From NCBI RefSeq assembly GCF_905163445.1, contig NC_053181.1, forward strand, positions 7,998,001-8,062,000: a DNA stretch of 64,000 nt. The letters run 5' to 3'. This stretch comes from Pararge aegeria. Its lineage: Eukaryota > Arthropoda > Insecta > Lepidoptera > Nymphalidae. The notes under the pieces were generated by a model that worked only from the letters and a program-made list of their open reading frames with translations, searched no databases and was not told the DNA's origin. This document shows, piece after piece, positions 12,374 to 23,014 of this stretch (its first letter is position 1; each line of letters begins with the position of its first letter). The translations under genes and the position numbers were made by a program.

Positions 12374-15300
12374 GTAAATTTATACTTACTACTACTACTA
12401 ACTCATTTTTGTAAATAATCGCTGCTCAATGAAATCTAAAAAAGACTCGGTGTATTGGAACCACCAACAACTGAAATTAAAAAATTTCTATTTTTTCCTG
12501 TAACTTACAAATCACAATTGAACAGAACATTTATCTATCTAATATTTTAAGTCTAGTTGTGTTTTTTGTATTTATATCTTGGAATGTTGTGCCTATTCAA
12601 TCTTCATAAGTCATAAGTAAAATAAACCTATTATCCATGTTGTGGATTTGTATTTAGCCATATAGCTGGAATTATATCTAATCTTTACAATAAGTACTCA
12701 ACAATTGAGCCTAATTTAAGTAAGTGCATCAATATTTTTGCTAATAGCATTAAATAAAATAGGTACTAAGTAATTCTTTCATGCAAATTTGAAATCTTGA
12801 TAGTAGGTACGTAAATCAATAGGCACCTTACCTGTAGTTAAACATGTTGCAGAATTGAATTGTAATCATTGTATTGTCACATCGAGAATAATAATCAATC
12901 AATAACTAAACAACTCTTATAATTCCAGGGTGGCAGTGTTGTAAATTTAACAGCTGAAGTTTTGTCTAAAGTATTTTCCAATACAAAATTACTATGGCTC
13001 CCGCTTTCCAATTCAATAAATTTAGAAACTGGTGTAAAAGCACAGAATGATGGAGTGGCTAAGTTTGCCGGATTGCAAGGACATGTGACATGTGCAACAT
13101 TGCATAGTTTGTCTGAAGATACACCATCTGGACACTTTGAGCTTGATAGAGCACCCCTGTGGACCAAAAACGGGAAGAGAATGGTTTCAGCTGACAGGTA
13201 AGAAAATTCCAAAAATAAGGAGGTTCTATGATAATTCACTGATATGGAAAATTATTTTATTGTTTGAAAGGAATACTGAAATCGATTATTATAGAAATAA
13301 TTGGAACTAAGCTTTTATTTTACTTAAGAAGTGAAAGTTGTTCTGCCTTAAATTAATTAATTAAAGCAATGAATTGAATGTAAAGTTGGAATGATTAATA
13401 TAAACTAAATTGTATTCCTGTATTCTGCTTAAACTGTCGTCATACTCCTATTTTTAGGGAGATACATTAGTTGATAGATAACTTGTTGTTATCATAAGTT
13501 AGTTTAAAGGTCAATAATCTAATTATATAAAGTAGATAAGTTTCAAATATGAAATTATATTGAAGCTTAACTATATTCAAATAGACAGAGTTAATAAAGG
13601 TTGTATTACTTAACACAAAAATTTCCAGATATATGGATGTAATGGAAATATTCAAACCAGACATAATTTTGGCGATTGCAGATGGGCGCACATCACTGAA
13701 TGAAGGGAGCAAGCGCATAAGTAAGGCAGTGTGTAGGAGCAATAGCATGCTTAAAACATGTGTCAATAGATATATGTCTTCCAAGGAGCTGCAGAAAAGT
13801 TCTCTTATTGGTTGGTCTTTTGTTATATATATTTATTTCTGCTTTCATTACAAATATCAATATTTCAGGGTAAATTCTCACTAAAATCAAATGTAGGTTG
13901 TGTTTCTTCCGGTTAATAAAGCTTTCTAGTGTGAAAGAATGATTAAAATCAATTAAGTAGTTACACAGTTTATCTTCAGTAGTTACATAGCTTATTGATT
14001 ATAGAGGACCTCAATTTAAATCCTGGATATGGCCAAAATTGCTAGATATTGTGTATTTCCTCATAAAGAATTTTCAGTCCCAGTCTGTGGTTAGGAAATT
14101 TGTGTTGTAACCCCTCTGTTGGGAGAACATTATAATATGCTTTTACATTATTTATTATCACTTGTGATAGAAGTTGTTAAAGCCCACCAACCTATTGTGG
14201 AGCAGCATGTTGGGTCCATGCTCTAAATCCCAATGAGAGAGGAAGGAAGCTTAATTTAATGATATAATTTAAAATATTAATATATATGCATATATAAAAT
14301 ACTGTATATAATAAATGACATATTTTGGTGTTTTTTTTTTTTTAATTTCTCAATTTAGTATTTGGTAATGTTACAATTGGTGGATTTGAAACAAATTTAT
14401 AATTTGCTCCAATCAGCTATCCAGACAAATTGGAGGTCTCAGTCACAAACTTGGTCATGACAAAAATTTAATAACATATTTGTTTCATTCCAGGTGTTGT
14501 AGTAGGTGCTGGAAACCCAAAGAAATGTGATGAGAGTTTAAGAAATATTTTGACACATGTTGATAATTTAACTGGAATATCACTTCAGGGGATCCTAGAT
14601 GGGCCTGAAGAGTCTAGGGATATTGATTCTGAGACGTTGAAAAAACTTTTTGAAAAAGTTGGAGTGAGTTTTATCTCATTAATATTTATGTATAGAGAAA
14701 TTAAAGATTATAATGCTAAATTGGTTGCATACAATCCCATATCTGTATAAATATAATAATACACAGTTTTTCATTGTCAAACTCTGCAAAAATAATAGCA
14801 TGCCCAATTAAACCAGAAATAATTAGCTTATAATTTAAGTTCATAACAAATTAGCTTGGCTCCCATAAAAACAAACGAGGGATTTCTTAGCCTGGGAAAA
14901 TAAATCATTCCCACAAGATTGAGAATGATTGGAAATTAATAGCAGACAAAAAGAGTCAAAGGCAAATATATGTGTACATATGTAGTAAGATACTGGTGGG
15001 AACTACCTTTGTAAACTTAAAACTAAAGGTATAAAGGCTTTCAAGGGTTCCAAATCTGTACTGGTGTAAGTAGCCCACAACAAACTTAGCCGGGTGATCC
15101 CTTTGTTATTGCTATCTCACATTGTCATTTAAAATGCAACCTAGGTAAGAGGGATAAGAAGGAATTTTCTGTAAGATTATGTTTAATATAAATTTGAACA
15201 TTTTAATAAACTTAAGCGTTTCTAAGTTAATGAGGGTTGTCTGAAGGAGATTGCTTAAAGCGATAAGACCGCCTTTGTGGTTGCATCTTATTTATATATT

Positions 15301-17313
15301 TTTATTGTTTTGTTATTTCGTGTTTTCACTTTTAATATTTGTAATAAAGACTATCTATCCATCTATCTATGTTTTTAGTCTTAATAAAAGTACTCATTTA
15401 CAATTTCAATAATTTTAGGAAGCATTACCAAAGGACTTTGTATATATTTTGGAAGGAAATTGGAACCCCAGTATAATTTTGACAGCGGTGGAACATGGAT
15501 GGGATTTGTTTGATGGATCATATCCATTGAAGCTGACTAACACTGGTGTTGCAATGAAGTTGAACTTTGATGTTACCAAAGAAAATGATACACTGTACTT
15601 ACTGGATATGGTTGATGAGAGGTGGGTTCAAATTTTAAAGAAATTTTTAAGCGTAAGCTGTGCATGTGTCTCCCAAAAAGTTAGAAATAGTAATTTTACA
15701 TTTGTTTTGTGTGTAAATAATTATTTTTAATGTTTTGAAATTTGGATTTTTGCAGAGGTATTGTTATTTGAATTACATTCAATATATTGCAATGCAAATT
15801 GTCTTTGAATTCCAAATAGTTTGCTCTAGTCAAATTATTGATTACTTTTTACCATTCATAAATTTTTCTAACTTACATTTATTATATTTTCAGGTATAAG
15901 GCAGACTTAAAACCAATTTTGGAGGGATGCGAATGTCTGGCATGCAAGAAACATACACGTGCATATATAAGACATTTATTAAACACGAGGGAGATGTTGG
16001 CTTCCGTGTTATTAAGCATGTAAGCTTTATATACTATTTAACATACTAGATCATTTCTTTAAGTAAAAAAAATGTCACTTACTTTAACGGTGAAGGTAAA
16101 CATCGTAAGGTAGCTCGAGTTTTTGGGCTATTGACAACATATGAGATGAAAACCCGCCTCATGTCTTGCGGTGTGATTGTAAAATGGTGAAGCACACTCC
16201 AAAACTCCGACGAAAAGACGACGATGATAAAGTAATTCCTCGCCTCCTGGCTTGGCATTCTACAGAATTTTAAACGAATTGTAGCATTTCTGTAACGAAT
16301 TGTAGTTCACGTTATGTGTGTATTTCATACTATGTGCTGGTGCCACAACTTAGCTATGTATCTATTCTGCAACATTTCTGTATTGCTGTCATCAACATTA
16401 TGTAACAATCAGCAGCCTAAAAGCCGTAAAATGCTTGGTAGGTGTAGCCGAGTGCCCATTTGTAGTCTTGATTTGGTAACATTGTGGAGGACTCTCAGGC
16501 ATACAGTTTCCCTCATGATGTTTTCACTGTTAATCAGAGTGATATTTAATTGATTACAACTCAGCATTTTAATCAATTCAACTCCAAAAATCCATGCCAG
16601 GGACCAAATTTCTTCCCACCGAAAGGGACCAAGTCCAAACCAAGGGCTATTGTTGCTTCCCTAGATTATAACAGCTTCCATTGCTGTAATTATTTTTTTT
16701 ATATTTACTATCCGTTGAGGCCCCATGTCTGAGAGATTAAATCAACGGATTAAATACGGACCAATAATAAGTGTTAAGTTTTCTGTCATAACATAGTTTC
16801 AAGCACAGTACATCAGTACTAGCTCAGCCTTTGCAGCGTACATTATTCAGCCTTGTGTCTACTACAATGCGTTAATCTTCTGTTTGTAGTGACTCTACCA
16901 CCGGTTCGGAAGGCAGATTCTACCGAGAAGAAGCCGGCAAGAAACTCAGCAGTTTCTCTTTTCCAACATCAACAAGTTATATTTTACATTTTAACATTCA
17001 TTTTTCTATCGTGTGAGAGGTGAAAGCTGTGTATGCTGCTAAGCTAATAAGCTTCTAATTTTCAATTTACTCACAGTAAGATACTAAATATAAGAACTTT
17101 TGTACTTTCAGACATAACCTCCATCACTTTGATCAGATGTTTTACCACGCACGTCAACACATCGCCTCAAACACGTTTGCAGTATTCAAGCAACACATTA
17201 CAAAGCAGTGCGAAATGGTCAAAGACTTTCCACCAAATCGATATAAGGGTTCAAATGGAACAAACATACCAACAGAAAACCAAGCTCCCAACATAAAAAG
17301 AAGAAACTTGTGA
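12257..17313 (+). CDS. QTRT2: Queuine tRNA-ribosyltransferase accessory subunit 2 (seven-exon gene)
   Basis: Seven exons (12257-12373, 12929-13197, 13629-13810, 14494-14663, 15419-15621, 15894-16019, 17112-17313) join with consistent phases into 422 codons plus TGA, close to the roughly 415 residues of animal QTRT2. In eukaryotes QTRT2 pairs with catalytic QTRT1 to exchange guanine for queuine at the tRNA wobble position; the complex is reported at the mitochondrial outer membrane. The C-terminus carries the family zinc site: C326, C328, C331 and H357 (CxCx2C-x25-H), with KKHTRAYIRHLLNT and MHNLHH around it. The strand equivalent to the catalytic strand of TGT enzymes reads LFDGSYP (residues 276-282), so an Asp (D278) stands where QTRT1 has its nucleophile. 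The start is the first ATG followed by an open frame into a good donor, giving MRFSIKQTG. The best alternative is QTRT1, which is less likely because the usual QTRT1 motifs are absent. Confidence 0.93.
12929..13197 (+). CDS. QTRT2: QTRT2 exon 2
   Basis: The acceptor is TTCCAG and the donor AG|GTAAGA, phase 0 in and phase 2 out. It encodes residues 40-128 and part of R129, including the FAGLQGHVT and SADR stretches. Confidence 0.9.
13629..13810 (+). CDS. QTRT2: QTRT2 exon 3
   Basis: The acceptor is TTTCCAG; the first base completes R129. It encodes YMDVMEIFKPDIILAIADG and the following helix up to SSLI. The donor G|GTTGGT is non-ideal but is the only one that keeps the frame into exon 4. Confidence 0.85.
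14494..14663 (+). CDS. QTRT2: QTRT2 exon 4
   Basis: The acceptor is TTCCAG and the donor GGA|GTGAGT. It encodes the glycine-rich strand VVVGAGNPKKCDES and the ISLQGILDGPEES segment, residues 191-246. Confidence 0.9.
15232..15373 (+). mobile_element. Retrotransposon 3' end with (ATCT)n tail, in QTRT2 intron 4
   Basis: GGTTGTCTGAAGGAGATTGC, AAGCGATAAGACCGCCTTTG, a T-rich stretch, an AATAAAG signal and (CTAT)n. Sense orientation to QTRT2. Confidence 0.7.
15419..15621 (+). CDS. QTRT2: QTRT2 exon 5 with the active-site-equivalent strand
   Basis: The acceptor is ATTTTAG and the donor AG|GTGGGT. It encodes VYILEGNWNP and GWDLFDGSYPLKL; D278 lies where catalytic TGT enzymes have the nucleophilic Asp. 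Confidence 0.9.
15894..16019 (+). CDS. QTRT2: QTRT2 exon 6 with the zinc-binding cysteines
   Basis: The acceptor is TTTTCAG and the donor AT|GTAAGC. It encodes YKADLKPILEG then CECLACKKHTRAYIRHLL; the three zinc cysteines are C326, C328 and C331. Confidence 0.92.
16066..16215 (+). mobile_element. SINE fragment in QTRT2 intron 6
   Basis: CACTTACTTTAACGGTGAAG followed by GTAAACATCGTAAGG matches the CACTTGCTTTAACGGTGAAG family. A reversed piece lies near 16480-16550. Confidence 0.55.
16876..17060 (-). mobile_element. Non-LTR retrotransposon 3' fragment in QTRT2 intron 6
   Basis: TAGTGACTCTACCACCGGTT and GCCGGCAAGAAACTCAGCAG match the 3' UTR of the element at 31026-31440, antisense to QTRT2 and ending about 50 bases before exon 7. 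Confidence 0.8.
17112..17313 (+). CDS. QTRT2: QTRT2 exon 7 (terminal)
   Basis: The acceptor is CTTTCAG. The exon opens with HNLHHFDQMFYHARQHI, which supplies the zinc histidine H357, and ends NIKRRNL then TGA. Confidence 0.92.
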
Positions 17314-17447
17314 GTGAAGTAGATAGTAACAGTAGTACCTAAGTATTATAGATTAGTTAGTGTAGCTATTTATTATTTGTATATTCTGTGAGAATTGTTC
17401 GGAGATTCTGTTTTTGTTACCATGTGCTACACGAAAATGTATGTTAT

Positions 17448-17453
17448 AATAAA
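17448..17453 (+). terminator. Candidate QTRT2 polyadenylation signal
   Basis: The first canonical AATAAA after the QTRT2 stop is 135 bases downstream and is followed by a T-rich tract near 17470-17535. A second AATAAA near 17867 belongs to a retrotransposon 3' end and could serve a longer transcript. Confidence 0.55.
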
Positions 17454-17569
17454 TTCCCAAAGGTACAAATTATCATTATTTTATTTTTTAATGTTGAGAC
17501 AACATAACTATTTTATTACTAAATTCTTTTTTTTTAAATTGTGTGTTAAAATCTACTTAAATATTTATG

Positions 17570-17658
17570 TATATTATGTATATTTTATATTTATATATTA
17601 TGTATATTTTATATTTATATATTATGTATATTTTATATTTATATATTACGTATATTTA
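17570..17658. repeat. 24-bp minisatellite downstream of QTRT2
   Basis: Three identical 24-base units (17570-17593, 17594-17617, 17618-17641) built on TATATTATGTATATTTTATA, plus a partial fourth with one change. Confidence 0.9.
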
Positions 17659-17761
17659 TTTAAATTATATATGTATTTGTATCTTTACATTTTGGTATTA
17701 ATGTATATCTATCAACACTCTAGGCACTATCCTATTCTCTTGCTATAAGTCCTATCTACAA

Positions 17762-17893
17762 AGGTTGCCTGTAAGAGATTGCTTGCAGTAATAAGGCCGC
17801 CTTTGCATGTCTACATTGTGTACTGTATACTCCTTACTGTTTCTTTTCCTGTATGTTATACATGCAATAAAGTGTTTCTTCTTCTTCTTCTTT
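17762..17893 (+). mobile_element. Retrotransposon 3' end with (TTC)n tail
   Basis: GGTTGCCTGTAAGAGATTGC, AATAAGGCCGCCTTTGCATG, AATAAAG and (TTC)n. Confidence 0.7.
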
Positions 17894-18974
17894 TTCAAAG
17901 TTTCTGGGTAATAGGGAACAAGCTACTTCTTTGTTTATTCTTTAACCTGTCTTAGTGATTTGTAATATAAATAGTTTTAGAATGTGTTTAGAAAGTAAAT
18001 ATTATGATTAGATACACAACATCTTCACCATCATGAAGAGTTATGAAGTAATCATGGAAAAATAAAAAGACCTAGCATTTATTTAGAAGTAAGTAATTTA
18101 GAAGTATATGTTATGTTTTGTTAACTATAAGGTGTTATTTTTTTGTACTTTACTGGATATAGTATATGGATATGCTTACATGCATAATAGGTATTTTGTA
18201 TAACATGTGCTCAATGTTGCGTGCAACGTTGTTCACCTAAAATATTTGTTTTCCAACGAGACTAAAGTATATTGTTCTGTGGTTAAAAGTTACTGACATA
18301 ACTCATTGCATTGTAGTCTATCTGTTTTCGTGAAAATACTGTTTTTGTTTTAAATAAGTTTGTTTAGGTATCAATCACAATAAAATAACTGAATGATCTA
18401 CTGAAGAAATACAGTTACTCCGAAATCATAGACAGACAAACTAACCTCCATTGGAGAGTAGCATGGTGGGCCTAAGCTCAACATCCCTCCTGAAAATTAG
18501 GACCATGCTGAGCAGTGAGATAGTGAGATTCATTAAAAAGATGGGGCGGGTGCTTAAATAGTATATATTTGGAAAATAACAAAAATAATCGGAGCAAAGC
18601 TACAAAAGTGCGTTCATAGCACATGCCCTAATAAAATGATGTAGATTTACTTATTATTTAGTAGTTATTTATTAATTTATTTTAGTTTTTGAAACTATGT
18701 TATGTTACTAGTGGTGCTGTGAATGACCAAAACTTAAGGCTTTATTTATAATAAGTTGTTTATAAATAACATACTGCTTTCGATTTATACATTTTTTTAA
18801 AAGAACTCTGTGTCTATTTACCTAGACAAGTGTGGCAACTTAAAATGTATGAAGTATGATCATACGATCTTACATGGCTGGACTTTTTCATTACTTGTTA
18901 GTTAAGGGCCTATGCCTTAAGACTGGCGTAAACCTTCTCATGGAAATCCGGTAATGGGTTGATATGATGATGAT
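17894..18974. other. Intergenic between the convergent genes
   Basis: AT-rich; scraps of SINE body (GAGAGTAGCATGGTGGGCC near 18455 and GTAATGGGTTGATATGATGA near 18951). No gene seen. Confidence 0.4.
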
Positions 18975-19115
18975 CAGTGGCGTGCACTTTATACATGCAC
19001 AAAAGCACTGCCTACCCTAAAATTGAAGTATAACTCGTATAGGAGGATTTTTGCCGGTTTATGCAATTTTCTTGCTGTATGCATACCCTGGTAAGGAACC
19101 TAGTGCACGCCACTG
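18975..19115. mobile_element. hAT-type MITE, copy 1
   Basis: Ends CAGTGGCGTGCACT and its inverted partner; the flanking 8-mers ATGATGAT and ACGGTGAT match at six of eight positions. The CAG...CTG ends and 8-bp duplication fit hAT. Confidence 0.8.
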
Positions 19116-20018
19116 ACGGTGATGATGGTGATGAAGGTACTTCTGGCTGAGTTTCCGTGTAACCTTTTATCTATGTATGAAGTGTCAACTGATAGGTCTT
19201 GCTACAAAAGTTTGTTTAGATGACACTGTGGTTTGAACCATTTCACTGTATTGTAATATGTGTGGAATTTATATAGAACAATTTTTTTTGACTCACATAT
19301 GTTAACCTTATCCTCATGGCATGATTTTTATTCTATTTATTATTGATTCATTTGCGGTCTTTAATAATATAAAGACATTCTAAGTTTCCATTATAATGAG
19401 AAATAATATAAGTTAGGTTTCTATGGTGCCTATTTTCCATATTTAAATAAATTATTTGTAAGTAATAAGTTTTATTTGTTTTACTTGATTACGACTTCCT
19501 ATAGTTCGTAACGTCGTTTACTTTAATAAAATATCAACATTTCACAAAAATATGGCAGAGCTATTCTCTAATGACTCATTCCCGATCAAACTTGTCGATT
19601 TCTAGTTATGTAACTTTATTACGGGATACAAAGTTATCTCTGTGCTAAATTTCATCCAGGTCCATTCAGCTATTCTGGCACGATTGAACTCCAGAAATCC
19701 ATACAAACCTACGCATTTATAATATTATAGATTAAGTCAAGCTTTACTATACAGTTTATGATTTTCCTATTGAACATTCAGCTTAGTTTCATCACACGCG
19801 TGGTTAAATGAAGATCTTAGAAAAAAACAACTGCTTTCCTTTCAACCAGTTAGAAGAGTAACTACAGAAAATCAGACAAACTATTTAAACGAGCCTATAA
19901 AGTACTTGAAATAAATTAATTACGATTCAAAATTTGAGAACCCAGTTAAATCTCATATTGATCCGATTAGTCAGGATTGTGAAATGAAATAAGTAAGTTA
20001 ACACATTTTACATAATAT
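19116..20018. other. Intergenic with a dispersed repeat
   Basis: 19520-19735 resembles, in reverse, the TAATATTATAAATGCGAAAG repeat seen at 53675 and 60257 (AAATTTCATCCAGGTCCA and CGCATTTATAATATTATAGA). The rest is AT-rich with no gene. Confidence 0.45.
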
Positions 20019-21503
20019 TTTATTGACGATATTTACATAATATAATTTAGTGACCACACTTATTGAGCTAGGCGTATCATATGAAATGTGCATCAAGTTA
20101 TGTAATTGTAATTACATTACAAATAGGTGTATTACAAACTAATATAGATTTAGAGGGTTTGGCAGGATTTTGCTTGAAATTTCATTGTCCGAATACAGGC
20201 CTATGATGTTGTGAATAAAAATACGTACAACCCAACTTTCACATAAAATATATAACGAAATATTAAAACTGTTTTAAATGTACAACAGTATAAATATACA
20301 TTTAAATGAACTATAAAATTTGAATTTATATTTATATAATTAATTGAGATACAAAAATGAGTAGGTATCGTTAAGAACATTTATTTGGCGATTGATTAAT
20401 TGAATTCACTACAAGTTGGCACATAAAATACAGCGGTTTAATAAATAGCCTAACATCAGCTAATGTAACTTACATTAGACATTTCATTAAAACATTCATA
20501 ATTCCAATAAATTAATATTATTATCTATATAAAAACAGAGTTAAAATGATTAAATTAGTAACTTTCATCTTCGGTATTTTTTTCCGCATATAAGGTTGCT
20601 CTTTTATGCTTATTAATGGAGTGTTCACTTTTGGATATGAGCATCTACGTTTTAATATAAGGTGTGTAAAGTTTCTCACAAAAAGCGTTAAAACCCTTAA
20701 CTAAAAATGGAATATAAAAATTTATAAACACTATCAATAACTGCAATGCACCAGGCGTAATTGCTTAGCTATACCCAATAAAATTACATGTGATATTAAA
20801 AGAAAAATTTATAGGCGAAAAATTTGATAGACAGGCTTAGAAAACGAATTTCTTATCAGTCCGTACCTACAGTTTCAAGAGTATGTGATATGTCCATCAC
20901 AGATGAATGTAATCCCATTGGTTATAACGTCACTTAAACTTTCACTGAATTCCAAAAGTATAGCCGACACAATTCATATTCTAGTACATTATGTGATATA
21001 AACATGTAATACAAAAGCAAGATCTCAGATTTAAAACATTGTTGACAATGTTATGTAGTGTAATAACCCCATATACTTAGTATTAATTTCGAGTTCCACG
21101 TAAACGATAGCTTGATAGCAAAAAAGAACTTTGTTCCAATGCTCCACGACATTCACTGCACTAAAACTAACAATAAACGTTCACTACATAAAGTTAGCTG
21201 CGTCCTCATTCACTGGTTTACACTATATTTTTTTAAAGTATCACATGTCCTTCTTTTTCTTTTCACATTTAAAGACATAATAATATATTTACTCCCGGCT
21301 CTTGCACTATACAAAGTTATTTGTACCAGGTGTATTGAGCGGCTCTTGACTCTGAAAAGAAAAAAGTATGTAAACTTTAGATTGCCATTTAAAAAACCAT
21401 ATTATTAAAAGGCCAATTAAAGGTGTTTTAAATTTTGGGTTAATCAAATAAAATTTAATTCATAGGTGCCACAGGCACATTATTCAATACGCTTCCTTAT
21501 CTT

Positions 21504-21626
21504 ATGGCTGCCCGTACCAAGTCTATATTATTGACAATATTTGTTATCAATAATTCAACTCTTTATAACGCCCCAATATTATTGTCAATATCCAGTCAAT
21601 TATATTGACATTGTGCGGGCAGCCTA
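21504..21626. mobile_element. Fold-back MITE with GGCTGCCCG ends, copy 1
   Basis: Left end GGCTGCCCGTACCAAG and right end TTGTGCGGGCAGCC. The interior carries ATTATTGACAATAT-type inverted motifs. Confidence 0.75.
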
Positions 21627-21790
21627 TGGGACGCCACGCTTGTTGCGTTGAATCTTATTATGGTGTAAGCTTAAAACTGTTGGTACTAGTGTTCTAAAGG
21701 TATTGTAGTACTACTACCATTGGTACTGAGCTTAATACTACTAATCAGAACTAAAATTAATTAGAAATCCTTCATTAAAATGAACCTATT

Positions 21791-21920
21791 ATGGCTGCAT
21801 GCACACAGTCAATATTATTGACAATATCTTTTACCAATACTGCAACTCTACAATACTTCAATTGCCCCGCACATAGGCAATTTTATTGTCAATAACATTG
21901 ACGTATGTGCGGGCAGCCTA
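21791..21920. mobile_element. Fold-back MITE with GGCTGCCCG ends, copy 2
   Basis: Left end GGCTGCATGCACACAGTC, right end GTATGTGCGGGCAGCC; TCAATATTATTGACAATAT is shared with copy 1, 165 bases away. Confidence 0.75.
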
Positions 21921-22798
21921 AAGACTCCTCTCAAGCGTTATTGTATTTTTTAGGATTTGATTTGAATCAAACATGCGTGGCGTCGGGTTAGATAGGGTGG
22001 CGTGTTTCCCGGTGTTACTATCGCATAGAACTTACCGGAATTAGCAGCCCTCGTATGATAACGCATGAAAAATAAATATCTCAGCAGTAAATTATAAAAA
22101 TATGGCCTATAACTATGAAAAGGACAAAACGCTAGAATGGTACTATTTACAATGTTACACCTACCATCAAATACCAAATTTGGCAACTATTCTTTTAATA
22201 CTGATGCGGTAAAAACGTTGGCACAATTTATCGCCACGATCTTAAACACTAACGAAAATATTTTCTATAAATTCCTTAATATATTAATACTAATAAATAT
22301 AATCATACTAAATACATACATCGAATTTAAAATGTCTTAGGCAGACCTTATCATTTACTAAAGTTTACCTATTTAAATATTTGTTTTACTATTTACATTA
22401 TATGTTTGGCCGTAAATAGATATAATAGATAGGGGTTGTATAGTTTCATTGTATGTAAAATTATATTATTAGAGATATTATATAATATTTTAAAAATAAT
22501 ACTTTTTGGAGCGTAGATAATAAATGTTAACAGAAGACAGTCAGCCGATTACAATATCAACTTAAACATAATGGCACGGGCACATTTACAACACGCCACT
22601 ATAGTCTATATCTACGACACCACGTGTTTGCAACAAATCGTCCACATGAGATGCCATGCGTTGGAAAAATGTTTTAGTGACGACGACTAGTGGATTTGTG
22701 TTAACTCGCTTGGCGTCGCGTGTAGTTGAGTGGCGTGTTGCCATTGTGTTCCTAACTTAATTGTCTCCATTTTGGACATTCATTTTGATTTCAACGAC

Positions 22799-23014
22799 TT
22801 ATCTCAGGCTGTTTTGTATGTTAAGTGTGCACTCCATTGCGGTCAAAGCTCTCACCTCCTCTCCCACAGTACTGGGGTATAATTTGCTGCCCGGTGCGTA
22901 GCCATTTTGTTCGAGCGCGAACTGATTCTCTGTAGTCTTGCGGTAGACAGGGTTGTCGAAGTTCATAGAGGTGACATTACGATGTACGTAATGTCGGTAC
23001 ATGACAACCGCGAT
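22799..23014 (-). CDS. LpR: LpR terminal exon: cytoplasmic tail with FDNPVY
   Basis: 216 bases, phase 0 in, ending in TAA. It encodes IAVVMYRHYVHRN, then MNFDNPVYRKTTENQFALEQ (FDNPVY codons at 22943-22960) and YPSTVGEEVRALTAMEC to the stop. The FxNPxY motif is the clathrin-adaptor internalisation signal of the LDLR family; the YPSTVGEE block is typical of insect LpR tails. Confidence 0.95.
   Translation of the reverse strand: MAVVMYRHYVHRNVTSMNFDNPVYRKTTENQFALEQNGYAPGSKLYPSTVGEEVRALTAMECTLNIQNSLR

Larger units (their letters stand above)
20019..22798 (-). other. Probable LpR 3' untranslated region
   Basis: No coding sequence is visible between the LpR stop and about 20 kb. An AATAAA on the - strand at 20019-20024 is one candidate polyadenylation signal; nearer ones are possible. 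Two fold-back elements (21504-21626 and 21791-21920) lie in this stretch. The true transcript end cannot be placed from sequence alone. Confidence 0.3.
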
